From assembly GCA_019188255.1 (NCBI GenBank), contig JAETXT010000003.1, positions 5,084,001 through 5,148,000 of the forward strand: 64,000 nt of DNA, read 5' to 3'. The DNA comes from Verticillium longisporum. Its lineage: Eukaryota; Ascomycota; Sordariomycetes; Glomerellales; Plectosphaerellaceae. Under the pieces are notes generated by a model. The model made no database searches, had not been told where the DNA came from, and was given only the letters and a program-made list of their open reading frames with translations. This document shows positions 12,075 through 22,426 of the stretch, piece after piece. Both the position numbers and the translations under genes were made by a program. Position 1 is the stretch's first letter. Each line of letters opens with the position of its first letter.

Positions 12075-12839
12075 GCTGGAAGTGTTTGGTGGAGATGCGA
12101 CACGTAAAAGCCCGTCGCAAATGGGAAGCAAAGAGGTGCAAGGGCGTCCTTGTTTTGACGACGTTTAGCTGAATGAGAAAAAGACATGAAATTCCATGCT
12201 GAGAATGGGACAAGCCGGTTCCGGTACCGTACGAACCGGGGTGTTAGGCGAAGCTTGAGAGGATGTCGAGAGGCGAGGGGGATGGGAAATGCAGAGCAAC
12301 CAGAGATGCAGTTGTGAAAGGGCCAGCACAAGGCACACAGGGCAAGAGTGGAAGCAGGTCATCCCTGGCCGCCGACTGGAGCGAGAGCACTGTAGACCTG
12401 ACCCTGCCCCCCTCTACTGGCCCCCCAAGGGGGTGCCAAAAAAAGCCACACTCCTAAGATGTGAGCTCACTTTGAGCCGCTATACTATACTTTACATCCG
12501 CTCAAAACTGATAAAAGTAGGCTTGTCCTTAAATGTGTCGCCGATTATCAAGTAGGTAGAATTTCAGAGCATTTGAATGAGATGCGAGGTGTTGAGAGGA
12601 TTCCGAAGTTAGGGGTCTATCTGGATGATACCTGTGTTTGGCGGATTTGGACTGCGGCTTAATCTGTCACCCCTTGCCCCCCTCTATTCCTTGCGCCTTG
12701 GCCGACGGAAGATAAGATAAGAATTTTCTTGAACCCCACGCCTTTGTCGCAGCAGAAAGAGAATGTGCGATGCAGCTGGCGCTCTTCGCAGTGCCGAGCT
12801 CCTCTTCTGCAACAGAGACCGGTCATAGAAGAAAGTACA
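12075..12839. promoter_or_regulatory. Shared divergent promoter region (ubiquitin hydrolase / alb1)
   Basis: The 765 bp between two start codons that point away from each other must carry the promoters and leaders of both genes. There is a C-run near 12406-12430, and AT-rich stretches lie between 12475 and 12560. I cannot assign individual factor sites. Confidence 0.5.
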
Positions 12840-13501
12840 ATGGCGAAACCCGGCATCTCCAAAAAGGCGAAAGGTATGTTGCCCCATGCTGTCTAGGCCT
12901 CTGCCCTCCCTCTGCCGCCGTTTCCTCCGAGGACACAGCACTGACGAGACGGGCAGCCCCCTCCAAGCACTCCCGCGCCGCGCGCCGCGAGACCGACGTG
13001 GACATTGACACGGACAAGTCGCTCAAGAACGTCAAGGCCCCCGCCGAGTCTGTCGATTCGCGCCCCTCCGTCCTGCAGGCCCAGCATGGCGCCGGCATCA
13101 CGAAGAGGAACAAGGCCGGCCGCAAGGCCGTGCTCAGCACCAAGGCCCGCCGTCGTGCCGAAAAGGGCGCCGACCGCGCCGAGGCCATCATGGACCGCAC
13201 CGCCAACAGGAAGGAGAAGAGCAGGGGCCACTCCAAGGTCATCCAGGGCCGGGCCAAGAACTGGGAGGACGTCAACAAGAAGTCGCTTGACGAGGTCAGG
13301 CGCGCGCTGATGGCGGCCGAGAACGACTCGGCCGACGAGGACGAGGATGTCAAGGACGCCGCGGCTGCTGGCGAGGGTCAGGAGGACAAGGGTGCCGAGA
13401 CGGACGAAGAGATGGATGCTGCGCCGGTTGTGGCAGGAAAGGAGACTGCTGCTGCTGCTGCGCCGGCGGCGAGTGACGAACTTGACGAAGAGATTCTATG
13501 A
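12840..13501 (+). CDS. alb1: Alb1-type ribosome biogenesis factor, 2 exons
   Basis: Exons 12840-12873 and 12957-13501 join to 193 codons with stop (192 aa) across an 83-nt GT-AG intron. The junction rebuilds the family start MAKPGISKKAKAPSKHSRAA. Alb1 is a small, basic nucleolar shuttling protein that works with Arx1 on pre-60S ribosomal particles during nuclear export. Here the N-terminal 130 residues are Lys/Arg-rich (RAKNWEDVNKKSLDEVRRAL) and the last 55 are acidic and Ala-rich, ending DELDEEIL. An unspliced frame through the intron from 12770 also exists, but it inserts a non-conserved stretch, so I chose the ATG at 12840. Confidence 0.86.
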
Positions 13502-14063
13502 TACCTCTGATTTTAGTTACGGGGACTTTGAGATGGGTCCAGGCGTTCTTCATTACGAATAGATGATTTCACGCATTCTGCGTGGACTTGAAATGATGTG
13601 AGAGACCTCTGAGGAGCCGTTGATAGTCTGTTTATTGCCCCAGGTTTGATGTTTGCCGTGATTCATGTTTAATTGGTGGTTCCAGGGCCTTCTCATGTAG
13701 CGCCGCCATCAGGGCGCCGTTCAGCGGTCTTCAGCGGTCTTCAGCGGTCTTCAGCGGTCTTCAGCGGTCTTCAGCGGTCTTCAGCGGTCTTCAGCGGTCT
13801 TCAGCGGTCTTCAGCACTCTTCAGCGTGCTTGAGTGCGCTTCAACGCTCTTCAGCGCTGTCCGGTATTCTCCAGCGCTGTTCAGCCCCTCACTGCCCGTC
13901 GCCCGTCTCCACAAAACCCACCCGAAGCTCCAACGCCTCGACAGGGATGCGCCAGAACCTCCAAACATCGATCCCCAAGCTCGAGCTCGAAAACATTTCC
14001 ACCTCGTGCACGCCTTCACCTTGCCAACCCCCATCACCACCACGAACACCCATCCCGCCCAAG
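13502..14063. other. alb1-mfap1 intergenic region
   Basis: This stretch holds the 3' end of alb1, the 10-bp repeat array (separate entry) and a short C/A-rich leader rich in CCACC/CCATC words directly before the MFAP1 ATG. No other gene is visible. Confidence 0.5.
13721..13890 (+). repeat. 10-bp minisatellite array, 17 units in fixed register
   Basis: Nine perfect copies of TCAGCGGTCT fill 13721-13810. Eight further units at 13811-13890 keep the exact 10-bp spacing but diverge step by step (TCAGCACTCT, TCAGCGTGCT, then more changed copies). The array ends 173 bp before the MFAP1 ATG. Such a repeat is prone to copy-number change. Its period is close to one helical turn. Confidence 0.95.
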
Positions 14064-15563
14064 ATGCCGCCAAAACGCATGACCGCGAACCCCATCAAGC
14101 CAGCCCGCTACCGGCCCGGCAAAGCCCACCAGCCAGACTCGTCCTCCGAATCCGACTCGGAAGCCGACGACAAGGGCTCCGGCCACGACGATGAAGCTGC
14201 CGCCGCCGCCATTCCCCCACCCCCCAAGGCCCCCTCCGCCGGCAAGATCATCTCTTCCTCGGCCCTGGGCACCCTGAACCTCGACCAGCGGCGCCGCGAA
14301 GCGCAAGCCAAGGAAGCGGCGCGCCTCGCCGCCGACAAGGCGACGCAGGCCGCGGCGGAAGAGGGTTTCGTGACCGAGGAAGACGAAGAGGAAGACGAAG
14401 AGGAAAACGAGGACGGCGAGGCCAGCGAGGAAGAGGAGAGCAGCAGCGAAGAGGAAGAGGAGGCGGCGCCGCGGCGGCTGATGCTGCGCCCGAAATTCAT
14501 CCCGAAGAACCAGCGCGGTGCCCAGGCGGCGACGACGGTGCCGCCGGCGGAAGAGGAGGAGCGGCGGCAGGCGGCTGAGCAGGCGCGGCGCGACGCCGAG
14601 AGGGACGCCATGGTCGAGGAGCAGATCCAGAAGGACCTCGCGGCGCGCAGGGCGGGGAAGCAGCACTGGGAGGACGCCGACGGGCCGGGAGCCGGGGGCG
14701 AGTCGGACTCGGACGTGGACACGGAGGATGACGTTGATCCTGCGGCCGAGGAGGCGGCGTGGCGGCTGCGCGAGCTGCGGCGCGTCAAGCGAGAGAGGGA
14801 CAGGCTGGCGGAGCAGGAGGCCGAGATTGCCGAGCGCGAGAGGCGGGACGCGCTGACGGCGGAGGAGCGTGAGGCTGAGGACGCGGACAAGATGGCCAAG
14901 CAGAAGGAGGAGAAGGAGGGCAAAGGCAAGATGGGGTTCATGCAAAAGTACTACCACAAGGGCGTCTTCTTCTCCGAGGAGGCGGCTGCCGCAGGACTCG
15001 ACAAGCGCGACCTCGCGGGCGCGAGGTTCGCTGACGAGATCAAGGACCGCAGCGTGCTGCCCGAGTACCTGCAAAAGCGCGACATGACGAAGCTGGGACG
15101 CAAGGGCGGAACCAAATACAAGGACCTGCGGTCAGAGGACACGGGACGCTGGGGCGACTTTAATGACCGCAGGGGCGATCGCGACGGCAACTATGCGGGA
15201 CGATACGGCAATGTCGACGACAGATTTAGGCCTGACGCCTCCCGGGACGACCTCAATGGCGCCAACGCTATTCCGCTGGGCGAGAGGAAGGGTGGGTCGT
15301 CAAGGGCGCCCGACAGGCCCAGCGGCGAGAGGTCGCAGAGAGATCGTGAAGAGCGCCGGGACAGGAGCAGGGACAGGGGCGACAGCTACCGCAGGCGAGA
15401 CCGCAGCCGTGATGACGACAGGCGGAGGCACAGGTCGCGCTCAGGATCACCACGGCGGCGGCGAGACTCGCGTGACGACCGTGACCGGAGGAAACGCAGT
15501 CCGTCGCGAGATCGCAATCGCCATGACGAGCGTGACAAGCGGCGCCGGGTAGACTCCAGGTGA
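14064..15563 (+). CDS. mfap1: MFAP1-family spliceosomal protein
   Basis: A single exon of 499 aa. Family marks are the N-terminal KPARYRPGK, a middle part with LMLRPKFIPKNQRG, long charged helices (residues about 170-280), and the diagnostic MGFMQKYYHKGVFFSE near residue 290. The block RWGDFNDRRGDRDGNYAGRYG comes later. MFAP1 proteins are components of the spliceosomal B complex that contact Prp38. The last 95 residues are an Arg-Asp/Arg-Ser tail as in other splicing factors. An open frame continues upstream to 13830 through the repeat array, but ATG 14064 starts the conserved part. Its stop lies 128 bp from the stop of pol12 on the other strand. Confidence 0.88.
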   Translation: MPPKRMTANPIKPARYRPGKAHQPDSSSESDSEADDKGSGHDDEAAAAAIPPPPKAPSAGKIISSSALGTLNLDQRRREAQAKEAARLAADKATQAAAEEGFVTEEDEEEDEEENEDGEASEEEESSSEEEEEAAPRRLMLRPKFIPKNQRGAQAATTVPPAEEEERRQAAEQARRDAERDAMVEEQIQKDLAARRAGKQHWEDADGPGAGGESDSDVDTEDDVDPAAEEAAWRLRELRRVKRERDRLAEQEAEIAERERRDALTAEEREAEDADKMAKQKEEKEGKGKMGFMQKYYHKGVFFSEEAAAAGLDKRDLAGARFADEIKDRSVLPEYLQKRDMTKLGRKGGTKYKDLRSEDTGRWGDFNDRRGDRDGNYAGRYGNVDDRFRPDASRDDLNGANAIPLGERKGGSSRAPDRPSGERSQRDREERRDRSRDRGDSYRRRDRSRDDDRRRHRSRSGSPRRRRDSRDDRDRRKRSPSRDRNRHDERDKRRRVDSR

Positions 15564-15691
15564 GCCGGCAGCCGCCATGCGTAGCCGTGCCACAGGAACA
15601 ACAAATTTAATACCTGATACCCAGCCATCCATCATGTCCTTGCCATTGTAGTCTCGAAGAAATTGTCATGTATCATGCTTTGTGCATTTTG

Positions 15692-17777
15692 CTAAATCTT
15701 GGTAATCTCAACACGCGCTCGGTCAAACACTTGATGGCTGACCATGGTCTCGCCATCCCCACCCCCTGAGGGCGGATACAACGTCATGCGCGCGTATGTG
15801 CCAGCACCTCGCCTCTTGGACAAAACTCCAGGGTTGATGACCAACACACTCTCGACGACCTGTGCCGCATTAGCAATCAGAGAACGGACAATAAAGTGCA
15901 GGGAACGCAGGAGGCTTACCTTGGCAAACGGAGGCAGGAAACTCGGCACCAGCAGCAGGTCCGGCCTGACGTTGACCATCTCGCCCAGCTTCAGGTAGCT
16001 CACATCCAGCATGGCTCCGGGCGGCAGTCCCTCTTCTGTACCCGTCTTTGGCAGCTTCGACCGATCCGCCGGCGGGAAAAGCGGGAAGTAGTGTCTCTGC
16101 TCGAGCAGATACCTACAGAGTCTTGATAGCAACACGGTGTCCTTGGGCTTTCCGGCGACAACCTCCTCGTGACGCAGCTCCCAGAGGGCGTCCTGTGAGG
16201 AAAGGCCCATGACCGTCTCGTTGACGGAGAGAGTCATGGGGTTGGAGATGATACGGATCGCCTTGTGCAGGCCGAGGTCCTTCTTGGCGAAAGTGTCCTG
16301 GGGCCAGGACACGTGCTTGTCGATGATGTCGCGGACGGAAGGCACGAGGAGTATTGTGACGGCGGGGTTCGCGGCAGCGAGGCGGTTGAGCGCCGGGGTA
16401 AAGAGGTATTTGAAGACAGTGGTCATCGTGGCCGTGTCTGGGTCGATGACGGCGTCTTCCGGAAGGTCAAAGTCACCCGTGGCAATGAGGGGGTGCTCAG
16501 CATCGATGAAGGGGCCGGTGAGTATGACAGCGTCGGCATAGGTGTCGGCTGCACGGCTGCAGAGCGCTTGCAGAGGCTCAAAGTCGAGGTTGTCGTCGGC
16601 AGTATAGGGACCGGAAGCGAACAAGACGTTCAGCGGCGCAGGGTCAGAGTCCGAGTCCATGGCATCTGGGTCACCTCGCAGCCTCTCGCGATGAGCCGCC
16701 AGTGTGGCTGGCAGGGATGCAGCATTGGGGAGGAGCGGGATGTCGAGAACGTGTTCAACCAAGAACTCGCTGCCTGACGAGTTGATGCCCTTGACAGCAA
16801 CGATCTGGCCGGGGAAGAAGCTGAATCCTCGTTGACCCATGTTCAAGGGCACCCGCTGGCCACCGCCGGTCCTTCGTGACGTTTCGAGAACTATGGAAGC
16901 AGCGTTCAGCTTGCCCTCTGGGGCATCCGAGGCAATGCGCCCTACTGCGATGACGGGTGTGGTGCTCTGGTTGGCGGCGCTGCCGAATTCGGAGGGGTCG
17001 AGCTGGTGGTGGTTCTGGACCAGCTCCATGAAGTCGTCTATCCTGTCGTCTAGGATCTCCGAGGCCTCGGACAGTTTCATGCCCATTGGCTTGTAGGCGA
17101 GCTTCTTTTGGTCGGAGGCGGCTGTCAACTTGATACGGGATTCCGGGCAGGGGCAGATTGGTGACTCGGGGGCTTGCAGGTGCTCGTTGAGGATTTCGAG
17201 GATCTCGCCGGCGTTTGGGCGGTCGTTGAAGGAAGATGGTCTGCCTGGTCAGCACGAACGACCATCAAGAATAGCAAGGGGCCGCTCACGGTAGCATCGA
17301 GTTGACATGATCCTCCATCTTCATGGGACTGCTCTTGTAGTCCGGCGAACTGGCGGGCACGCCCTTGACCCTCGACATGGACGGCGTCTCGTAGGGCTTC
17401 TTCTTGGCGCTCGCGCTCTTGTTCCTCGCAGACGCAGGCGTGTTCGGCAACAAGCCGTCGAGCATGCCATAGACATCACCACCAGCCCGTGCTGCCCTTG
17501 GTGTCGCGCCCACCCTCTTCTCCGTCTTGACCTGGGTCTGTTGTCGGGTGTTCTTCTCCAGTGCATCCTGAATATCTTGCTTGAGGTTTCGCAGAGGCGG
17601 GAGCGTAACTGTCGCCGCATCCATCTCCATCTTGATGCAGTAGGACTCCCACTTGTAGTAGAGATCTTCGGCAGAGAGCTCGTAGAGGCGCATGATGGAC
17701 TGCATTTCTTTGATGACATCTGGCTCGATCGGCTCGTGACCGGAGCCAAAACGCTCCTGCAATTCTGCGTCCGCCAT
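15692..17777 (-). CDS. pol12: DNA polymerase alpha subunit B (Pol12), 3 exons
   Basis: Exons on the minus strand are 17777-17290, 17240-15920 and 15859-15692, joining to 659 codons with stop (658 aa). The N-terminal helical domain (MADAELQERFGS, YELSAEDLYYKWESYCIKM) is followed by a disordered Ser/Lys-rich linker, an OB-like region (VGRIASDAPEGKLNAASIVLE), and a phosphoesterase-like domain (LNVLFASGPYTADDNLDFEP, VILTGPFIDAEHPLI, ILLVPSVRDIIDKHVSWPQD). Pol12 is the regulatory subunit of the polymerase alpha-primase complex in nuclear replication; the phosphoesterase fold is inactive in eukaryotes. The second intron (15860-15919) is 60 nt with no stop codon, so an unspliced reading adds 20 residues; removing it restores FAKVVESVLVINPG. 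The 49-nt first intron splits the codon-level join MLP/PSSFNDRPN. Confidence 0.92.
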
Positions 17778-18197
17778 GATGTGGTTTTGAAAGCTCGGCG
17801 GCTGCGTGGTGACGGACTTTGAGGGGAGGCCGTGGTTTTGTGGTTTGGCGATGGGGAGTTGGAAAGGTGAAGAGAAGTTGGCGGGCGAGACGCGTCCGAC
17901 GCGTAAAGTGCACCCAACCCCACTACCTCAGGCTACCTTACCTAGGTACCTAGGTACTTAGGTAGGTAGGTAGGTAGGTACCTTAGGTACCTTACACGCC
18001 AAGCCCAGCTTGCTGGGAGCCGACGGCTACTGGGGCTCCCTGTCGATCACTGAGTTGAACAGACGCTGTGATCAGCATTCCAAGATGGCAAAGTCTAGCT
18101 TGATCTACGGTCTCCAACATTCAAAAATTACAAAGCCATCATCATGAACTTTGTCATGCATCGCACATTTCAAAACCCGTAGACTCCAAGCACTGCG
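17778..18197. other. Intergenic region with CCTAGGTA repeats
   Basis: The 420 bp between the pol12 start and the bZIP stop hold a TACCTTAGG/CCTAGGTA repeat cluster (separate entry). No gene is seen. Confidence 0.5.
17931..17996. repeat. CCTAGGTA/TAGG simple repeat cluster
   Basis: The stretch contains GGTACCTAGGTACTTAGG followed by four or more TAGG units and two TACCTTAGG-type words. Many of its octamers are palindromic. Similar clusters recur at 50912-51013 and briefly near 59715. Confidence 0.85.
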
Positions 18198-19436
18198 TCA
18201 GAACGATTGCCCCAGTACGAGCTTTTCGTGCACCAACCTCTCAAAAACCTGTGTCTTGACCACTGCTCCAAACCTAGCACTGGCAATTAGCAAGCGCGGG
18301 CAAACGATCTGACGAGGCGCCAATAGCTGCAAAGACATACCCGTGGCATTGAACCGCGTCTCGCAGCCCCTCAGCAAGCGCCCAAAACTTATGCAAGCCC
18401 ACTCCTCCAAATTGAGGCCGCGATCGAATGCTGTTCCACGCCTGAATGGGCGTGATCTCACCATCATTGGACAGGTCAGGAGCCAAGTTCAGTAGTCTTT
18501 CAAGGATCGCAGTCGGCGCGTTGTGGAAAGACGGACAAGCTGTGGGAGGGTGTCGAGCGTTGGTAGAGTGCAGGCCGTCAGATATGGAGAACAATTGAGC
18601 CGACGTTGTGAGAGCGTGTCCGTTTGGCTCGTCTGGTTTCCTCGGGTCGCCATGAAGATGCCCGAGACAGGGCTCTTCGACTCTACGGATCCAGGTCAGT
18701 CTCCAAGGTCAAGTTCTTGGCACACGTGCCTTGCACTACAGGACTCTGTGGTCTATCATGGAGCCCGCTGGGCAAAAAGAGAGCGACAGGGTGGAAACGC
18801 AGTTCAACACAAATTCCATGGCCATGGTGACTTGGTCAAATTCACAGACGCGAGGGCTGCCCTGCGCTAATCCTGGCGGGGAGCGGTTGACATCGTCTTC
18901 GACCGACGTTGCTGGCGTCGCATGGCCGCCGGGCAGATAGTGCTCAGCGAGTGACGCCGGTGAGAACAGCATGGGCGATGAAAGCGCTTCGACAACCTGC
19001 TGACCGGGACTCGTGCGATCCAAGGCCGATGAGCCGGTCTGACGCAGCTCTAGGGGAGCTCGGATGCCATGTTGTGAAAGGAGGCCTGATGCTCGATCAA
19101 GAGCAGCACGAAGGTCCTCACATTCGCGTGTTAGTCTCGCTTCGCTTGATCGAGTCTCTGCGAGTTGCTTTTCGAGCGCTTTGGTGTACTTGTCTTTCCG
19201 ATCGCGATAGGCTCTGCATAATCTTAACTGAGTTCAACTCAAGTCGTGACAGGGACTAGACTCACTGTTGTGCACGGCGAACCTGGCCTCTTCGCTTTTG
19301 TACGGGATCCTCCTTCGGTGCTACAGTTGCTATCGTATTAGTCAACGTTAAAGCAATGTCATGCAGACAGACTTTGACGATTGGAAGAACTCTGCCTACC
19401 TCCAGGGTTGAAGATGCGAAAGATTGTGCTGCTCAT
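18198..19436 (-). CDS. bZIP transcription factor with DUF3425-type C-terminal domain, 5 exons
   Basis: Proposed minus-strand exons are 19436-19400, 19329-19266, 19213-18740, 18682-18341 and 18273-18198, joining to 331 codons with stop. The basic region reads KRRGQVRRAQQAYRDRKDKY and runs into a leucine-zipper-like coil (ALEKQLAETRSSEARL, then RECEDLRAALDRASGLL). The C-terminal half has DUF3425 marks: EEPCLGHLHGDPRKPDEPNG, EITPIQAWNSIRSRP and FGAVVKTQVFERLVHEKLVL. Such proteins are nuclear, sequence-specific regulators in fungi. The fourth exon's left border is the weakest call: a 57-nt intron with a GTAGTG donor (18683-18739) makes the frames fit, but a different donor would remove about 20 poorly conserved residues after EFVL. 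The other three introns (70, 52 and 65 nt) have better borders. The usual basic-region Asn is replaced by Val. Confidence 0.75.
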
Positions 19437-20345
19437 TGGTAGTTTTCTTTTGTGCAGAAACACTGCTCAAATGCGTGTCCTGCCCTGCAACGTTGCGGAG
19501 GGTTCTCGCGAGAGAGGCTTTTTTGGCGAGATTGGACTAGTGAAGTCTGGCATACAAGGTTTGTGGGTGAGACGACAAGGGAGAGTTTTCCTCGATTCAT
19601 GAAAGAATCAGTCGGAGCAAGCCGACTGCTCTTCTCGCAATGCGCAAGTCGAAGTCGAGTGCGCTTGCAAACCCATGCTGTGCCATGGACGCAATCCCAG
19701 TGCCGATTACCCGTGGAGAACAAGCTCGCGGGGTTGAGACACCAGTCGTTCGACCAGCACCGTTTCACCCCCATGTCACCAAGTCAGCAGAAAAAGGCTA
19801 CCTCATGATGAGGTGACTGCAATTACTCGATTCGGTCGGCCCCCCATTGGCCGTACAACGGTAGCAGGATGCGCCCCTGATCTGAAGAAGTTTCCCGAAT
19901 CTGCGACATGCTCGCCAGATCCCCCGTTGGTGCACGGAGGATCTTCACATGTATCGGACGGCTGGGTCCTCTCTGAACCGCCGGGTCTTCGTGCCGCCCC
20001 CTTCACCTGCTACGCTGTCCACGATGGCGCCTGTTGCCGTAGAGTCAGCCCACCCCCCAGCTTCAGCGCCCGCCCTGTAGCTACGCATCATTAAGGGATA
20101 CACGAGATGGCAGTCTAGCCTGCCTCGGGAGCAAGCCTCAAGTGTCAAACGTCCCATCGGGCTGGCACCTGGCCCACCAGCACTCTGGTCATATTCTGTA
20201 TATAAGTGCGAGCCAAGCCTTCGGCAGCATCCCGATCGACATCAGTCATCTCAGCCCAGTCGCTTCCATTCTTTCCATTCACTCCTTCCCTGCTTCGTTC
20301 GTTTGTTCACAATCATTATTTGTTTCCTGCTTCGAATAAAACATC
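19437..20345. promoter_or_regulatory. Divergent promoter region (bZIP gene / GQ-repeat secreted protein)
   Basis: About 0.9 kb lie between the bZIP start and the secreted-protein start, which point away from each other. A good TATA box sits at 20199-20206. Overlapping short frames in 19450-20100 have no recognisable content. Confidence 0.5.
20199..20206 (+). promoter_or_regulatory. TATA box of the GQ-repeat secreted protein gene
   Basis: TATATAAG lies 140 bp upstream of the ATG at 20346 and is followed by a C/T-rich leader (CATTCTTTCCATTCACTCC). This is typical of strongly expressed fungal genes for secreted proteins. Confidence 0.6.
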
Positions 20346-22426
20346 ATGTTGGCTAGTTCCATCTACGTGTTCCTCGCATCAGCTGGCCTGATCGAGGCCT
20401 CTCTGTTCGTCCCGACGCAGGACTCTGTCAAGCATCACCCTCGAGACATATTCGCCCGGCAGAACCAGGCAAACTGCTTGCAAAAGAACTTGATCCAGAG
20501 CGCCAGTGGTCGTACCGGTCAAGAGCCGGGCACCGCAGGCATCAAGGCCGGACAGTCGCCATCCGCAACGTAAGTCCTAACCACTGGTACCAGCCAAGCG
20601 AACAAGAAAAGGAGAGAAAACCCTGACCCGAGTACCGCAGCGATAAGGACAACTTTATCAACTTTTGCAAGGGCCAGACCATCACCAATGGCGCTCAGAT
20701 CAAGACGGGGTCCTGCAACGGCGTCCCCATGGGCAAGCTCCCCAGCATCAACAACATGATCTCCGCCATGATCACGAACCCGCAGCCGGGCAAGACCATC
20801 CCCGCCGAAACGACGTTCACCATTTCGGTCCAGGTCGCCCACCTCAAGGCCGGCGTGTTTGTCAACCCGACGACAAACTACTACACGGCGCCCCAGGACC
20901 TCGACAGCCGCGGCGACATCATCGGCCATTGCCACGTCACCGTCCAGTCCATCGGCTCGCTCGACTCGACGACGCCGCCTGACCCCAAGCTGTTCGCCTT
21001 CTTCAAGGGCATCGACGACGCCGGGAATGGCCGGGGCTTGCTGCAGGCCGTCGTCACGGGCGGGCTGCCGCCTGGCGCGTACCGCGTCTGCACCCTGATC
21101 GGAGCGGCTAACCATCAGCCTGTCGCCATGCCTGTTGCTCAGCGAGGCGCGCAAGATGACTGCACCAAGTTTGAAGTTGTTGCCGGTGGGGGAGGAGGCG
21201 GCGGTGGCCAAGGACAGAACCGGGGCGCCCAAGGTCAAGGTCAAGGCCAAGGCCAAGGAAAGGGCAACCAGAACCAAGGAGGTCAAGGAAAGGGTCAAGG
21301 AAAGGGTCAACGAAAGGGTCAAGGAAAGGGTCAACGAAAGGGTCAAGGAAAGGGCAATAACGGTCAGACTCAAGGTGGCCGAGGCCAGGCTAAGGGCAAC
21401 AACGGTCAAGGCCAAGGACAAGGTAACGGTCAAGGCCAAGGCCAGGGTCAAGGTCAAGGTCAAGGTCAAGGCCAAGGTCAAGGCCAAGGCCAAGGTCAAG
21501 GAAAGGGCAACCAGAACCAAGGAGCTCAAGGTCAGGGTCAAGGCCAAGGTCAAGGTCAAGGCCAAGGTCAAGGCCAAGGTCAAGGTCAAGGCCAAGGCCA
21601 AGGTCAAGGCCAAGGCCAAGGTCAAGGAAAGGGCAACCAGAACCAAGGAGCTCAAGGTCAGGGTCAAGGCCAGGGCCAGGCGAAGGGCAACAACGGTCAA
21701 GGACAAGGTAACGGTCAAGGCCAAGGCCAAGGCCAGGGTCAAGGTCAAGGTCAAGGCCAAGGTCAAGGCCAAGGCCAAGGCCAAGGTCAAGCAAAGGGCA
21801 ACCAGAACCAAGGAGCTCAAGGTCAGGGTCAAGGCCAGGGTCAAGGAAAGGGCAACAACGGTGAGACTCAAGGTGGCCAGGGCCAGGCGAAGGGCAACAA
21901 CGGTCAAGACCAGGGCCAGTCGAAGGGCAGCAACGGCCAGACTCAAGGTGGCCAGGGCCAGGCTCAGGGCAACAACGGTCAAGCTCAAGGTGGCCAGGGC
22001 CAGACTCAGGGAAGTCAGGGCCAGGCTAAGGACAACGGCGGCCAGACTCAAGGTGGCCAGGGCCAGGCTCAGGGCAATAACGGTCAAGCTCAGGGCAACA
22101 GCGGTCAGACTCAAGGTACCCAGGGAAAGATTGAGATTCAGTCTGGGAATTACCGGAATAACACACAAGGCGGCGCGGGTCAGACAGGACAGGGGAGCAG
22201 AGGCGGCGGTTACCGTTTCCAAGGCCGCCCAGATCCCGCAAACGGTGGCAAGGGAAACCAAGCTGCTGTAGGTCCTGTTCAGGGTGGCCGAGGCCAAGCT
22301 TCGTCGCAAAACAAGGGCAACAGGGGCGGCGCCAACCAAGGCAACCTGTACACTGGCAATCCGCGGAACGGAACAGATGTCGAGGCAGCACAGGCCCAGG
22401 CCACATCTGAGAACTGTGGTTATTGA
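20346..22426 (+). CDS. Secreted protein with conserved fungal N-domain and long Gly-Gln repeat tail, 2 exons
   Basis: Exons 20346-20569 and 20641-22426 join to 670 codons with stop (669 aa); the 71-nt intron is GT-AG. A signal peptide is clear (MLASSIYVFLASAGLIEASL). Residues about 76-262 hold a domain found in many secreted fungal proteins, some of which databases mislabel as ribosomal protein S17: FCKGQTITNGAQIKTGSCNG, then PSINNMISAMITNPQPGKTI, then DIIGHCHVTVQSIGS. Six cysteines (NCLQ, FCKG, GSCN, GHCH, RVCT, DDCT) can pair. Residues about 265-570 are almost only GQ, with GK, NQNQ and NNGQTQGG interruptions, built from 6-bp units GGTCAA/GGCCAA. The tail ends AQATSENCGY with no GPI signal. 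The protein is probably extracellular, wall-associated or a matrix component; its molecular role is unknown. A large antisense frame is a by-product of the repeat. Confidence 0.82.
21215..22130 (+). repeat. Coding GQ repeat (6-bp units with longer nested blocks)
   Basis: Alternating GGTCAA and GGCCAA units encode (GQ)n. The phrase AAGGGCAACCAGAACCAAGG recurs four times (near 21261, 21507, 21628 and 21796), and the blocks between two of them are nearly identical, which suggests expansion by unequal exchange of longer units. Confidence 0.92.

Noticed and set aside
13830..14063. Longer N-terminus for MFAP1 starting at 13830
   Set aside because: It would translate the 10-bp repeat array and leader; the conserved family start is at 14064.
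14034..15074. Minus-strand 346-codon frame opposite mfap1
   Set aside because: It is Leu/Arg-rich antisense of a charged coding sequence and has no family resemblance.
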